Origin: Cristatella mucedo
Lineage: Eukaryota > Bryozoa > Phylactolaemata > Cristatellidae
Assembly (NCBI GenBank): GCA_009760855.2
Contig: WPIO01000276.1
Coordinates: 1-64,000, forward strand
Direction of reading: 5' to 3'
Length of the DNA: 64,000 nt
Shown here: positions 1-11,289 of the stretch, one piece after another
Position numbering within the stretch: the first letter of the stretch is position 1
Layout: every line of letters starts with the position of its first letter
The notes under the pieces: generated by a model
The model's input: only the letters and a program-made list of their open reading frames with translations
What the model was told of the DNA's origin: nothing
Databases searched by the model: none
Made by a program: the position numbers and the translations under genes

Positions 1-44
1 ATCTCGATCGTTCCCTCACTTTCTTTTAAAATACAGGTGGATCT

Positions 45-165
45 GCGACGCCCTCCGGCGACCATATGAAAACGGACACGCCGGATTATAGATAATTCGT
101 GGACGTCATACCGCCTGGAAGCTCCTGCCCTTCCAAGATGTTCAGCGACGCACATCAACACGCTG
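45..165 (+). repeat. Degenerate copy of repeat block G
   Basis: Reads in the same order as the reverse complement of 8165-8425: a 'GCGACG...CCGGCGACC' start, then a 'GCCGGATTATAGAT' core, then 'GACGTCATACCG' and 'CCCTTCCAAGATG'. Seen directly by comparison within the window. Only the first half of the block is present and its reading frame is broken. Bases 1-44 show nothing recognisable except a pyrimidine-rich run. Confidence 0.5.
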
Positions 166-169
166 AGTC

Positions 170-435
170 CGGATCACTGCTCGTCTAGAACTCGCTCACT
201 CGCACCTTCTGGCCCTTTCACAAAACAGGCTCACTTTAATGGGATTCCACTCAAAATTAGTAACCATCGGGCCAAGTTTTACTTCCCAAAAAGAAAACTC
301 ATAGGGAAATTACCTGATCCCTAGAGAAAAATTCTGTTATCCAAATACATGTATGAGATTTTGCAGTATAATACTTAGAGCTAGATCGAGTCTAGCTAAT
401 GTATCAAATAAATAAAGATATATAATTTAAGTTAT
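170..435 (+). repeat. Repeat R1, partner of the inverted copy at 36645-36910
   Basis: Shares an ordered series of matches with the reverse complement of 36645-36910, including 'AGTTTTACTTCCCAAA', 'GAGATTTTGCAGTATAA' and 'GATCGAGTCTAGCTAAT'. An AATAAATAAA run near 404 resembles a poly(A) signal. The partner copy has an open 81-codon frame that is broken here, so coding status is undecided. Bases 436-489 hold nothing recognisable. Confidence 0.55.
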
Positions 436-489
436 AAACAAAAGGAATACCATTACGCGTAACACTTTCTAGTACTTAATTCATTAAAA

Positions 490-1045
490 ATACCGCTTAG
501 TCTCCCTTCTTACCATTCTTATCAAAGACAGTGGAACGGGTTGCTGCGGGACTAGCTTGAACTCCTGTATATTGAAACTGAAAAATCGCTAGTAAGATCC
601 AGTCTGGCTTTGAGCCTCATCCGTCTCACAGAGTCAGCATTGCTTAGGCTGCACGACGACCTTTTAGGGAAATGCAGACAAAGGTAGAGCGGTCTCTGCT
701 TTGTTTTTCTCGGGATCTTTTGGCAGCTTTTGACACTCATCGATCACAAAGTCTAGAGTGCCCCTCATCTCGCTCTGGGCAGTACTGGTCACTGCCCTGC
801 AGTCAGTTCACGTCCTGATCTCAGTGAGAGTCCAGAGTATTGATCGCGAATGGACAAGGATCATCTGAAGTACCTCTGAAATATAGGGCGTACCCCAGGG
901 CTCCTTGCCAGGGTCAGGTTCTTTTTACGCTAATACTCTCCCTCTTGCTTACGTGCATTGCCAAGCACAATCTAGTTTCTGCACTTCTATGAGGATGAAA
1001 CCCTGCAGTTATAGCGTGCTTTGATCGCACCCACCCTCGCTGAGT
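490..1045 (+). pseudogene. LINE-B reverse transcriptase remnant
   Basis: Heavily decayed 5' part of a LINE-B reverse transcriptase. It aligns in order with the reverse complement of 47823-47330: the '[12 protein letters not shown]'-type start, the 'FQSGF' box, the 'LLDLSAAFD' box, the 'GVPQGS' box and the YxDD region near 990-1005. The catalytic box reads as YEDE, not YADD. Frameshifts and stops occur throughout, so it is inactive. The family is L2/CR1-like by motif order (established knowledge). It begins at nearly the same 5' truncation point as the copy at 46231-47825. Confidence 0.75.
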
Positions 1046-1545
1046 AACGATCTTCATATATTGCTTATATCACATAGCTCTTTTCCATTTTTATTAATAA
1101 ATCTGTCATAATTGCTTATAATACCATTACCTGAAAAGTCACAGTACTTTTTATCTTAAAGTAATAACATGAAAAGTTGGCTTCGATATGCTATTATCAA
1201 ACTCTCATATTGAGTTGGAACCTCTAAATTTATCGGCAGCCATACAGTCAAGGATGGTTGGTTTAGCAGTTTAGCTCGAGGAAGACAAATTTCTCAAACT
1301 CAAAACATTGACATTCACTTAGTTTTTAATACTTGAAACTCCAGTACACATAGAGCATGGTGCTGTTTACGCATACAATCTTTAATAATACTTTTACTCC
1401 ATAAGCAGTTCATTTCTACTAAAGTCTCACCACAAATTTAACCATCTGATGAATATTCAGCACACCATCACTAGGTAAAACAATGATTACTATTTCAAGT
1501 TTCATATCTATAAACTTACCAGCAATAGGTTCAGTTATATAATAC
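1045..1545 (-). pseudogene. Block D1: viral-type nuclease remnant
   Basis: Matches 20790-21270 (D2) and the reverse complement of 30860-31300 (D3). On the minus strand it holds the decayed C-terminal half of a nuclease resembling the YqaJ/alkaline-exonuclease family. The stretch that encodes the EIKC-type catalytic motif in the D2 and D3 copies lies around 1395-1425 and is disrupted. Similarity to D2 and D3 ends abruptly near 1535. It directly abuts a LINE-B fragment, as D2 and D3 do, which suggests an old linked block. Product function is inferred from motifs only; this copy cannot be functional. Confidence 0.55.
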
Positions 1546-2010
1546 TACAGTCAAGCATCTAACTGATCAATAGTATTCTGCACAGACATTGTTCTAGTAT
1601 ATTTCAATCCTTGTTGAAACTGTTTAGAGTCATATTCTCACAGCGTCTCACTTTGGTAGTTAAGCCTCAATTTCCTCGAATCTTTCACTTGATATATCTG
1701 CAAGAGCTACTGGATTACTTCCTTTAGAGTAATACATGGAACCAATAGTCCCATTTTTGAGCATAATACTAAATGCATTCAGTGGGGCCTTCAGCATTAG
1801 CCCAGCTATTCCACTACTTGCTAATGTGTTTCGTTGAATCTGCCGCTAATCCTGATGCAGTCGATCATTATAGCATCAAAATACTTCAACCAAATCTTGT
1901 CATTTCAAGTGTAATTGGAAATCTATGGGACATTTTGTTCATGTCCGCATGAAATCCAGATAATCTTGAAAGTGAAAAATGAAAACTACTGAATGTACTT
2001 TTAGTTGTTC
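1545..2010 (-). other. AT-rich segment with broken coding-like stretches
   Basis: No partner elsewhere in the window. On the minus strand there are two short protein-like open stretches in different frames. One lies around 1670-1815 and reads roughly 'SIMLKNGTIGSMYYSKG'. The other lies around 1560-1640 and reads roughly 'YDSKQFQQGLKYTRTM'. It could be further sequence of the D element upstream of the nuclease, now frameshifted. I do not recognise the product. Confidence 0.3.
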
Positions 2011-3620
2011 TGCCAAAACTAGTTCTCCTTTCTCACGGCTACGATCGTCGTACACACGGCCATGGCGACGGCGACGACTGCGGCGGCGGCGACTAAGGCT
2101 GCAGCTGCGACGGCAGCGGCGGAGCTGAGCGAGACGACGGCGGGGCGTGACCGAGGCGACGAGTTAACGAATCAGGCAGACGGTAGATCGGCGCTGCACT
2201 CGGATGCCCGACGGAGAAACGCATGGCGGCGTCTTTTCGTTCTGCTCGCACTGACCCGTAGCGAAGCGCTGCGCTCGCGCGACGACGAGACCACAGTCTC
2301 AGCATGCTTCGGTTATCTGCGCCAACGACAGATGCGCAGAGCATCCGCCGCCGCTCATCGGCCGTTCGTTGCGATGGCCGGAGCTCGCGTCCTGCGACGG
2401 GCATGGTCTGCAGGTCGCGCGCATTAGCCGGATTTCTCCGCCAGGACGCCGCCGTCGAGCCGGAGTAGCGGGCGCGAGTCTCCTCACCACGTCGCACCCG
2501 CTGCGCCATTTTCGCCGGAGAGGCTAACTGGCACGGACTTCCGCTCCGGCCTATCGACGAGGCGCCGCCCGATAAAGCCGATGCCCATAACGGATTCGGT
2601 GTCTTGGGATGCGGCTGCTTCGTTACGTCTGTCGCTTTAGATGCGAACGCGCGTTGTGGCCTGCTGGCTTTTACGGCCGGGTTATTGCCGTTGAGGCCGC
2701 TGACGGCCCCGTTTATGGGCCGTAGCGATTTGTCACGGTCACGGTCCGCAGAGGCATCCTAGAGGCTGTAACTCCCACCTCGCTGGGTGCGCGTCACGTG
2801 CTTGAGGCCCGGCCAGCATCCGCTGTGGAAATACAGGCTAACACACCATCGTTTGTCCAGAGCACACGTGGAAGTGTGGACGCGGTGTTTTGTAGTGCCG
2901 TCACGTGCGAGCCGCTTGCATTCATCGCCATGACAAAATCGTACTGCTTCGCAACGTAACCTTGACCTTTCTACCGGTGAATCGAATTGCATGAAGCCGA
3001 TGTAATCTTCCTGCTCAGTTAGCATCAACCATTCAAACGCTCCACTTCGTGTTACGTGACGCCAGTAAACGACGACCATAGATAGCATCGATCGTCCCCG
3101 TAGCTAGCGTACTCACCGTCCAAAGCGATGTTTTGCTTTTTATGTGGTCGCAAGCATGTGAGCTACCCAAGCCGTGGCGATGCCTAGGATCCGTGCCTGG
3201 CGTATATAGCTATATGATGATATAGTACTTTGCATTGCTCGTAATTACTTATAGTGCACATGCGATTCAACTTTGTGCCTTGCACAGAATAGGTATAGCC
3301 AACCTGGCATATTTCGCTGTGGCCTTTCGTGTTCCAACCTACTTTGGTTTGATTCGTCAAGCTCTCATATGTGTACGCTTTTGCTGAGACCCTCCCTCAA
3401 AGTCTAAGTCTTGTCTTACAGCCTTACCGATCCCATCGACCTTCGTCGCGCTGCACATTTAGCTACGAACAGACCTACAAGCATATCCGCACACTCCGCA
3501 GAGAGCTGACCCCCTGCAGTAAGAGTTCCAACACGTTCGTAGCTGCATTTCATTACTCTAACCATTCACGAATACTTTGCCCTTCCCTCTATCTTTCGCT
3601 CCATTTGTATTCCTAGTGCT
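2010..3620 (+). repeat. GC-rich repeat E, copy 1
   Basis: Copy 1 of a long repeat also present at 17420-17860 (-), 29341-30372 (-) and 40440-41990 (+). A GC-rich head (2040-2520, with an alanine-rich 121-codon frame and overlapping antisense frames) is followed by a shared middle (2530-2760: 'GGATTCGGTGTCTTGGGAT', 'CCCCGTTTATGGGCCGTAG', 'CACGGTCACGGTC'). A moderately conserved tail ends with 'GATTCGTCAAGCTCTCATAT' near 3352-3371. The head also matches 37050-37260. Frames differ between copies and no known domain is visible, so I treat it as a non-coding repeat or unclassified mobile element. The 109-codon minus-strand frame at 2759-3088 is not kept in the other copies. Confidence 0.65.
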
Positions 3621-3940
3621 CAAGCCATGACACATACGTATAGCCTGCAACCTTCATAAAACGTGCGTTTTTTTTTTTTGCCCGAATGCATGATTACAGT
3701 AGTTACACCCTGTCAGTGCATGCGGTGCAGCTTTCTTAATGGGAATCCAATTGATTCGATTTCTCGCATCCTTAGTCCCCGCTGCCCTATACAGGTCAGC
3801 TAAAGTGCCAAGAGTATTACTCTAGCTGTCTCGTGTTCTTCAAGCGAGCTTGACCCTCTGGTAAGTATTTGTCGACCGGATTGGCGTGACACTAGTCAAG
3901 GTGAGTGGGCAGACGCGCTAACAGCTGTATCTGAGCGCAA
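3620..3940. other. No recognisable feature
   Basis: Contains a run of 13 T at about 3668-3680 and otherwise mixed sequence. No reading frame, repeat partner or RNA-like fold stood out. Confidence 0.4.
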
Positions 3941-5980
3941 GTCGTGAATGGTGGAGTTCGGCGAGAAACGGAGTTTGCGATTGCCGGGTCGATAGGATCT
4001 GTTAGTAATGTTCGTTAAGGGCGTGCTCAGCTGCAGTCCTGAAGCTTCGTTTTCAATTTCCGGATAAAGACTTGCAATCGTACTAGTACTTGATCTCTCG
4101 TATGCCGTAAGGTCGTTCAGGTTGTTATGGTAAAGTGAATAGCAATCTAATCACGATAAACTGAGGACGACCTTTAGTCTCACTTGTGGTCCACAAATCT
4201 TTCGTTTTCCTGAAAGCGAAGTGTTGCGAAGCGCGATCCGCGTCTATGACTCGCCCTACGACACGCCACCTCTAACGCATTCAAAATGGTTACGCAAGGC
4301 ACGATTTAGTATTCGTGAGGCACACAATGTCCGCTTAATGTCCTGTCTGGCATGGTGACTTAACCATAGCTGATGCTAACGATAACTGCGGCACAAGAGC
4401 CAATGTTAAATCAGATAGTCACCACGTATACCTGCATGCGTGTGAAATCAATGCGAACGCATGTCAAGTGCCCATAGTGGGATACTTTTGGCGGTTCAAG
4501 TACTCTGTGAAAATCTACACTACTGCCATGTCGGCTCAAATACACTTGCTGGGCGTTCACGACCCGTATCTATTGTTTGCAAAACTCCCTCTCGGTCCTC
4601 AAGCTTCTAACCTTAACATGTCATGTTTGTGATTCCTCAAGCCCCCTTTCCCAAAAATTTTATTTCAGGGTCTGATACCCAACAATTACAACGCAAACCT
4701 TAACAATGTACATACTCAAATAACACGCTACACGCACAGCATGCATGCGTGTACTATCAGGTATTCGGACACGTCTGGAAGACTCGTAGTCAAAGGCATT
4801 ACTATTCACTCATAGCATAAAGCAGGTAAAGGTTTTACATGGTGGGCATACCATTTGGTAGTTTTGCTTCCCTAATAGAACTCGCGACACCTTTTTTTTT
4901 CCAGACCTTTCTTGTCACTGCCGTGGGTCAAAATCAAGATAACGAGTCTCCGTCATCACGGCTCTGACACACGACGACTAGGGATCATGCTACCCCTGAA
5001 TGTCTCACAATCTTTGCTGCGACCACTCTGTTACGAGCACAAAAAAACCCATACACAACATAAAACCGCAGGTCCTGAGATGAATCTTTAGCGATATCTT
5101 CTCTATCGACAACGAATTGCCTTTTAAACATCAGGGAGCCTGCCAGCGCGCACTACAACCCTAAACCTACACCGCCAAACACCCCTCAACATAGAGAATA
5201 ATTTTCAACTTGAACCGCGTCGTCCTAAAGATCACTCACCTCATAGCTATCGTGCTCCGAACAATCTTCGCCCAAAATCTTATGATCTAAGCTGAACGGC
5301 CGGTTCGAATGGCGCCTTAAAAGAGGTTAACGTTAGACGTGTGCAACATTACCAATACCTCACACCTGTACTGCGCTCTGTCTTTACTGTCTTATTGGCC
5401 ACACAGTTCGCAGAACGAAAAAAGGCTGACCCACCCCGGATAAACGAAAAGCAAGGTGGCCACTAGCACGAGTAACGCAATGTGGCTCGTCGAATTGACA
5501 AGAAGCCTGACACAGGCGCCATTTCGAAGCGTCGCTCTCTATCCACCCAGTCGCGGTCTCCATAGAACAAGCCGCCTCCAGTGCCACTCGACCCCCACCC
5601 GACCCCTGCACACAGGTACGGTCCGCTGAACAAGCGATAAATGCCTTTCCGCTCTATTTCGCCGACCGCGAATTGTGTGTCCGAGTGTGAAATGCAGCCT
5701 CCCACGTCAGTTCGCGGTCTGATCACAGAAAGTTCGGGACGCAAAGGGCAGGGTTAGCGATCTATAGCCCACTGTGCGTCACGTTACTGTCGTCACAGAA
5801 TCCGCACGCTCGACACGGCGTTTGGTTCGCGCGGTAATTAACTAACATGCCACCTTTGCCTATCCAACCAGCGACTATAATATAACTCGCACACTACCCT
5901 CTCGTGAAGCTCCAGTTCGAGAACCGGCACATGGTACACTACGACGAAGCTGCCTATTCATCTGATTCCATGAATTTGGT
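3940..5980 (-). repeat. Block U0: old, diverged copy of duplicated unit U
   Basis: Reads in minus orientation as a strongly diverged version of block U (compare 8460-9500, 21700-23430 and 52080-52900). Ordered landmarks are retained: 'GCGATTGCCGG' near 3980, 'GGACGACCTTT' near 4166, the tetranucleotide-like 'CATGCATGCGTGT' near 4743, 'GGTTTTGCTCCCT'-type sequence near 4862-4875, 'ATCACGGCTC' near 4957, and 'GTCAGTTCGCGGTC' near 5705. It is clearly older than the other U copies because many indels separate it from them. No coding sequence is convincing here. Confidence 0.6.
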
Positions 5981-6850
5981 TTACGTATCATTCTCTCTCT
6001 CTCTTAGTTCCTTCAAACTAGGAGCGACGCCTCTTAGCCAGCGTCGGTCCTACTCCGGTGACCTCGTAAATATAACAAGAGCGCTCGTGAAGGATTTATC
6101 ATATATGAGTAGTCGCCGCCTGCCCGTCAACACGTAATGACTGCCCGGCGTGGGACCTTATATGGGGTGCTCGGCCAGCACGCCACCTGCACTCGGAGTC
6201 ATATTAGCTGGCGCCCGTCTCGGAACCCACCCAGGCATACGACTGAGGGTTATGGCCCAAGCGTTGGAGACAACACTTCTCAGCCACTCGCCTGACCATG
6301 TAATCGCAGCGTCAATTCTCTCTTTGAGCGTCAAGTGTATTTGATTACGGCCTGCTTTTATCGTATACACCGCTATGCCCACCTTTTCCAGCTTGGTGCC
6401 GCTAACCGAAGCCTTGTATCAACTTAGTAGCATTATCACGACCGTCACTTCAGTTTTTCAGAGCAGCACTGCTAAAATCGCGTTACGACCGCTCCTCTTG
6501 GCCGACTCCCAGCCACCGCATGTTCAATACCGAGCGTCGCTGACGATATCGTAAAGGCGCTCCTAGTACGCTTTAACCCCTTCCCCGAGCAGCCGCCCCT
6601 GCCCCACTCGTCCGCCCCCGCGACTCACCGCGCACCTCCGCTCTACCGGGTTCCCGGCCTCCCTTTCAGAAAGTCTGCGCTGGCCATCCCGTGGTGCTAG
6701 GACTCAAAGCATCGCACCCACGATGGAGAATGACCCCTGCATGACCAACCTGTCAAACGCAATACGATGCCAACAACATGCACCGTTAGTGGTCCCGTGA
6801 CCGCAGAGAACCACCTACCCTTATCGTCTAGTTAAGCCACCAAAAAAGCC
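5980..6850. other. Weak trace of block G, then unassigned GC-rich DNA
   Basis: Bases 5980-6130 faintly follow the order of block G (a CTCTCTCTC tract, 'AGCGACGCC', 'CCGGTGACC', then an AT-rich 'TATCATATATGAG'). The similarity is too weak to be sure. From about 6480 to 6850 the sequence is cytosine-rich with no recognised gene, repeat partner or RNA. Confidence 0.25.
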
Positions 6851-7690
6851 CCCAAGTATCAGTCCTTTCAGTCTGTGTATGTATCACACAAGCTGTCCCT
6901 ATCTCAGTGACCTAATCTGTCCCCCGCGTATCCTATCCCCTGTAGTCCCCGTCGGCAATGCCCCTGCCCGCTCCTCGATCGTAAGTCAGTGAAGACCCCC
7001 GAGACCTCACCCTTGTCACTCAGCTTGGTATGGCCCCTACTCACCCACAGGTTTGGTACAAACTGCCTGATCTACCCTCCCATAATCTGCATCATTGTGT
7101 GCAAAATGAGTATCAATAAAAGGCACCTATGCTCAGCTCCTGCCTATCGGCCTACCCGGCAAGCCCCTCTGAGTCGTCATGCTTGCGTCACAAGTAGCGT
7201 GGCATGTATCCCCCAAAGAATAAGAGCATCCTGTCCGATAGCCCGGGCCCCCTACACTCTTAGGTCGGCTTAGGGTCTTCTTCCTACGGGTCCTAATATC
7301 AGGTGGGCTATGACGTACCAAGGCACAGATCATCAGGACGAACCGTCCTATAACCTATCTCCAGTGCCTATGTCTGTACCCTCCCTATCTCACGTGTCCC
7401 TTAAGCAGATGCCCCACCTATCCCCTGTCACTGATTATGGTCTGTCACTGTTTCCATCTCCAGGGTGGGCCATGCTCCAGACTCACATCTCCTGTCCCTC
7501 TCATGCCTCCTTCTGTCCGCCCCTTGCCTGCAATTGTGCTCTCTCAGAGTAGCGATATCACAGAACCGACAACCCTCACAGAACATCTATCATGGAACCA
7601 CATCACATAATTACAGAACATCTATCACAGGAATCGCCAGAACAGAGTACATCTATCACAGAAAAAAATGTCTGCCCCAAATTCGCTGCC
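6850..7690. repeat. Degenerate satellite F (29-bp monomers)
   Basis: Recurrent 'CCTATCTCAGTG'-like words at irregular spacing, alternating with 'GTCTGTACC' words, mark a decayed version of the 29-bp satellite at 54.6-58.8 kb. The 3' part (7560-7680) has 'CACAGAACATCTATCA' repeats, the mirror image of the variant sub-array at 57890-58020. Short open frames here are by-products of the repeat. Confidence 0.6.
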
Positions 7691-7694
7691 TCCA

Positions 7695-7928
7695 TTAAGC
7701 CTCTCCGACCAAAAAACTTCAATCGGGTTTCAATAAGCTGCACTCCAATGTAACTGCTCTCCTCCGTGTAACCAATGACATCCTATGCACCCTTGATGAT
7801 GTTAATATCACTGTATGAGTGCTGCTAGATCTATCCACGGTCTCCTACACCATTGATCACCATCACCTACTTGAACGATTAAGTACAATGATTGGTCTGG
7901 CAGATGAGGCACTGGCTTCGTCTAAATC
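7695..7928 (+). pseudogene. Divergent LINE-A relative, reverse transcriptase fragment
   Basis: Plus-strand remnant of reverse transcriptase motifs: a 'FQSGF'-like start ('FNRVSI'), 'LLRVTNDIL', 'VLLDLSTVSYTIDHHHLLE', then 'IGLADEALA'. The same stretch occurs inverted at 55516-55780, and both are joined directly to a LINE-B 3' tail. The joint pair therefore predates an inverted duplication. There is a stop in the middle (TGA near 7816), and neither endonuclease nor catalytic YADD box remains. Confidence 0.65.
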
Positions 7929-8048
7929 ACATCAATAATAATGCACCTGATAAAGCGCCCTCAGAGAACTTAATCTCTTTCTAGGCGCTTTACATTTGCT
8001 GCAAAGGGAAATGCAATTGAATGGTAAGTAAAGATCTAAGCCACTAAG
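7928..8048 (-). mobile_element. LINE-B 3' tail
   Basis: Begins with an AATAATAAT run followed by the LINE-B 3' UTR signature ('TTGATAAAGCGCCCTCAGAG'-like, 'CTTAATCTCTTTCTAGGCGC', 'TTTGCTGCAAAG') and ends near 'GAATGGTAAGTAAA'. Only the untranslated 3' end is present. Confidence 0.8.
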
Positions 8049-8165
8049 ATAGGGGCGGTTCAGACATTCGCACTGAGATAGGGCCGCTCTGCTCTAATGC
8101 ACTGCTATAGGGGCTGTAAAAACATGAGCACTGAGACAGAAATACTCTGAACATGCACACTGAAA
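8048..8165. repeat. Short satellite F tract
   Basis: About four 29-bp monomers, for example 'CACTGAGATAGGGCCGCTCTG' and 'CACTGAGACAGAAATACTC'. They link the LINE-B tail to block G, in the same order as the mirror arrangement at 54590-55500. Confidence 0.75.
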
Positions 8166-8425
8166 TTGGAGACCTTTGGGCATGCAAAACTTGACTCGAA
8201 GAGGAATCCCGTGCAGTCCATGGGTGGCTGGAAAGTTGTCGTCAACATTTTCCTCTCACCGTGCAACGTCGCACCCGGTACCGGCTCCTCTTCCTCGAAT
8301 TGCATGGTTGCACATCTTTGGAAGGGCACGAACTTCTTCTTACGGTATGACGTCACGCGAATATCTATAATCCGGCATGTCCTTTTTAATACGGTCGCCA
8401 GAGGACGTCACTAAGATTCGCCTAA
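8165..8425 (-). repeat. Block G, best-preserved copy, with an open frame
   Basis: Also present at 59217-59470 (-), partly at 54497-54590 (+) and degenerate at 45-165 (+). On the minus strand an 83-codon frame runs through the block (8105-8356). Its sense is largely shared with 59297-59587: 'TSYRKKKFVPFQRCA', 'LHGERK', 'DCTGFLFESSFACPK'. This may be a piece of a retroelement protein because one copy abuts the Gag-like ORF at 53268-54494. No known domain is recognised. Confidence 0.5.
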
Positions 8426-8429
8426 TTTG

Positions 8430-10870
8430 TAAAAAGATTTAGGCTTTAGGGATGTAGTGTTTGATTTTTAGAGACAACCTCTAAAATAGAAAGATATCTC
8501 AGAATCACTCCTGGGCTCTGCTTGATGTGGTAAGGAATTTTTTGGCCGTAACAAGTTGCAGCAAGATTGTGAAAAGGTTAGGGTCAGCATGATCCCTCAG
8601 CGGATCTGTGTAGAGCCGTGATGCACTGATACGCGTTACCTTGATTGGCACTAGTCATAAAAGAAAGTCTGGAGGAAAAGGTCGCCAGTTCTCTTAGGGA
8701 GCAAAACCAAAAAATGGCATCTAACCATATATTACCTATGCATGTATTTATGAATGGGTGCACATATCTATACATGTCCGTATACCTGATTACAGGCATG
8801 TATGTGTGCATGTATGCGTATATGAGTATGTACATTTTAAGTGTGCGTTTTTACTTTTGTGTATCAGTCCCTGACACCTAAAAGAGCTTAGGGATCCAAA
8901 CATGACTGTTATAGTTCGCAGCATGCGACGGGGGGAGGGAGTAGCCACATAATCTGTCGTGACGCCCAGCCTGTACTTGCCGACTCGCAAGTGGTTTAGC
9001 TTTTAATAGCATATTTGAACCGCATTTTTCAGACTCTTGGACTTGACTCATTTGATTTTTTACAACGTATGCAGCTATACGTTGCGACTACCTATTTGCC
9101 ATTGCTGTTTTGTGTGCGAAGTTTTTGATTAGCATGGCTGTGGTTAAGTCGCCGCCAACAGGATTTAAGACGTTGTGTACCTCATATACTAACACTCGGT
9201 AGTTGCGATACATTTTGAATATCGTTAGGAGTGTGGCGTGTCGTATGATTAGTCATAAGTAGCGATAGCGTTCGCAACTTTTTTCAGAAAAGCAGAAGAC
9301 TTTTGTGACAAATGTGAGGCTAAAAGGTCGTCCTAACGCTTTATCGTGCTTAGATTTTATTCATCTTTACCATACAACCCTGAAAGACATTACGGCATAG
9401 ATAGAAGGTAGTGCGGTTGAATTTTCATCTGAAAGTTGAAACTAAGGCTTCCGATGCCGTAGAGAAGACAAACTCAGCTGCTTTGACTGGCAATCAAAAT
9501 CCGTTTCTGCTGAGACTCCATTCCTTGTTCAGTTAGTGTGGTTGTATCAAATAGTGTAGCCAATCGGTCGAAATATTCCCCGGAGTGTGCAGCTGTTAAA
9601 GACAGAAGTCAGTAATCTCTCTGACTTTATCTCTGATACAGCGAACCTTTGGACTGCTGGAGAAATGAATTGATTTCTTCTAAGACTGGCGCTTGTGTGA
9701 ACCTGTAATCTGCACATTCGGGCCAGCCAAATTTTATGGTTGTAGCATACTCTTTCTGCTTGCACTAGGATTAAAAGAGCCAACGTGCTGGTTTAGTTAT
9801 CGCTTGGTACTTGAAATGACTATTGCTGTTCGTGTAGATTTCCTGGCCACGAAACAGAAAGCAAGAGAAAGCAAGCTCGTACAAAGATCGACCCCAGTCG
9901 TCGGCATGTAAGGTGTTGATTTCGTAAAAGATATAGTTGTTGCCAAAAAAGCGATTTCAAAGTAGTTAAAATGGTGCTCTCCTTGGGGCCGTCGCGATTG
10001 ACTACGGCATTGTTCGAAACGTGAAATAGCAGCATGAGAATGTTCACAGTATTTGGTGAGCAGCTATTTTAAGTCAAGAGACCATTAATCGTGTAAGTGT
10101 GACATAAAAATGAACCTTACATGGCGCGATCAATAATCGTACAATATAGCTTGTCAGTGTTTCATTTGTTCCCGTGTGTTTTGCCTGCTTACCTGCACGT
10201 GATGAATGGAGTATGTCTTACCAGCAGGAGCTCCCTGCTGCCGGTTTCCCTGAACGTCTCGTCGTTTGATTGGTTATGCTTTTATCGGTGTGATACAGTG
10301 CATATCGCTTCTGAACCTGGATCTTCAGTTAGCTTCCTACGAGTTGCAAATCTCCATATAGGGATTTATTTTTCTTGTGGTGCTCTAAAGATGACCAATC
10401 GATAGTAATATTAATTATAATTTTGGAGTATGTGTGTATATGTCCTATGAACGTGGTTAGTATTAGGATAGCCAGCATCTCACTTCGGTTTTGTTCAAGG
10501 GTCACTTTCGCATAACCTCTTTGTTCGCGAAAAAATCATGTTTATTGCGAGTTCCATGCAGCACATCACGGCTAATTCAGATCCATCAAGTCGAGTCAAT
10601 CCGGTAAGGAACTTTCTAATTTGCACTAGCTAGGTGTTTTCCGTTAAGAAATGACGACTAACACTTAAGGTATCTCTCTAAGAGGAGGTACGACTTTTTA
10701 GGTGCCAGGTTTGTGATAGGTAGCATTCATGAAGGGTGCGTTTCGTGCTCAGGATAACTATTTTAAGACGACTTTTGTTTTGCCAGAATTTTGAAGGACA
10801 TTATTTTGAGAAGCATCAGTGTCATCTGAGGCACATGCTATAACATACTTCGTCTTCATCTTGTTAAATT
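8430..10870 (+). repeat. Block U1 of the duplicated locus
   Basis: Repeated at 21660-24728 (+), 50560-52900 (-) and 62555-64000 (-, cut by the window end) with similarity high to the eye. It holds two short frames that reappear in several copies. At 9693-9911 (72 codons) the frame contains 'ICTFGPAKFYGCSILFLLAL' and reappears intact at 63560-63778 and near-intact at 51706-51927. At 10121-10405 the frame contains 'FPCVLPAYLHVMN' and reappears at 23987-24193 and 63303-63500. The complementary strand of the first is also open in three copies, so coding strand and coding status are unresolved. A possible upstream exon seen in U2-U4 (see 24467-24690) is largely missing from this copy. Confidence 0.7.
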
Positions 10871-10874
10871 TCAG

Positions 10875-11207
10875 CAAAGGCAGTGGCAGCCCCAATTTTT
10901 GCAGTTCCCGTATCGCACTCAATCCATGGAGCCTCAGCAGAAGGTCTCTCAACCGTCCCAGCAACAGTACGTGCTGCTACAACAACAATTTAGGGAGCGG
11001 CTACAGCCACCGATTAGCACTTAGCAGTATAAGCAGTGTCTTTTGCAACAGCCACAAACTGTGCAGGATTCTCGAGTAATGCATCAGAACAAGCAGCTCG
11101 GTCAACCACCACGACAGCACTCGTTTTTCCAGCATTCATTCCAGATGTCCTACCCACCGTCTCACCAGCAGCCGAGTTGGAGTCCATTACATCATTGGAT
11201 GCAACAA
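10875..11207 (+). pseudogene. Gln-rich gene family, exon 1, copy 1 (one stop)
   Basis: Exon of exactly 333 nt. It is bounded upstream by a pyrimidine-rich tract ending TTTCAG and downstream by GTACTT. The phase-0 frame encodes a glutamine-rich segment: 'QRQWQPQF', 'QSMEPQQKVSQPSQQQYVLL', 'QTVQDSRVMHQNKQLGQPP', 'SFQMSYPPSHQQPSWSPLHH'. An in-frame TAG at 11022-11024 interrupts it; the other copies have a serine-glutamine context there. Four homologous exons occur at 24729-25061, 25235-25568, 50224-50556 and 62219-62551. The protein family is not recognised. Low-complexity Gln-rich composition is common in transcription cofactors and RNA-binding proteins, but nothing here assigns a role. Confidence 0.65.
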
Positions 11208-11289
11208 GTACTTACATCTCCTCAGCAGATGTAGCTGCATACGTAAGTCATGTGTACAGTTCCGATAATGGGATGAGCTTGAATGCTCC

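Noticed and set aside
2062-2509. Alanine-rich 121-codon frame and 138-codon antisense frame in repeat E
   Set aside because: GC-rich DNA with few stops. Frames are not kept in the other E copies at 17420, 29341 and 40440.
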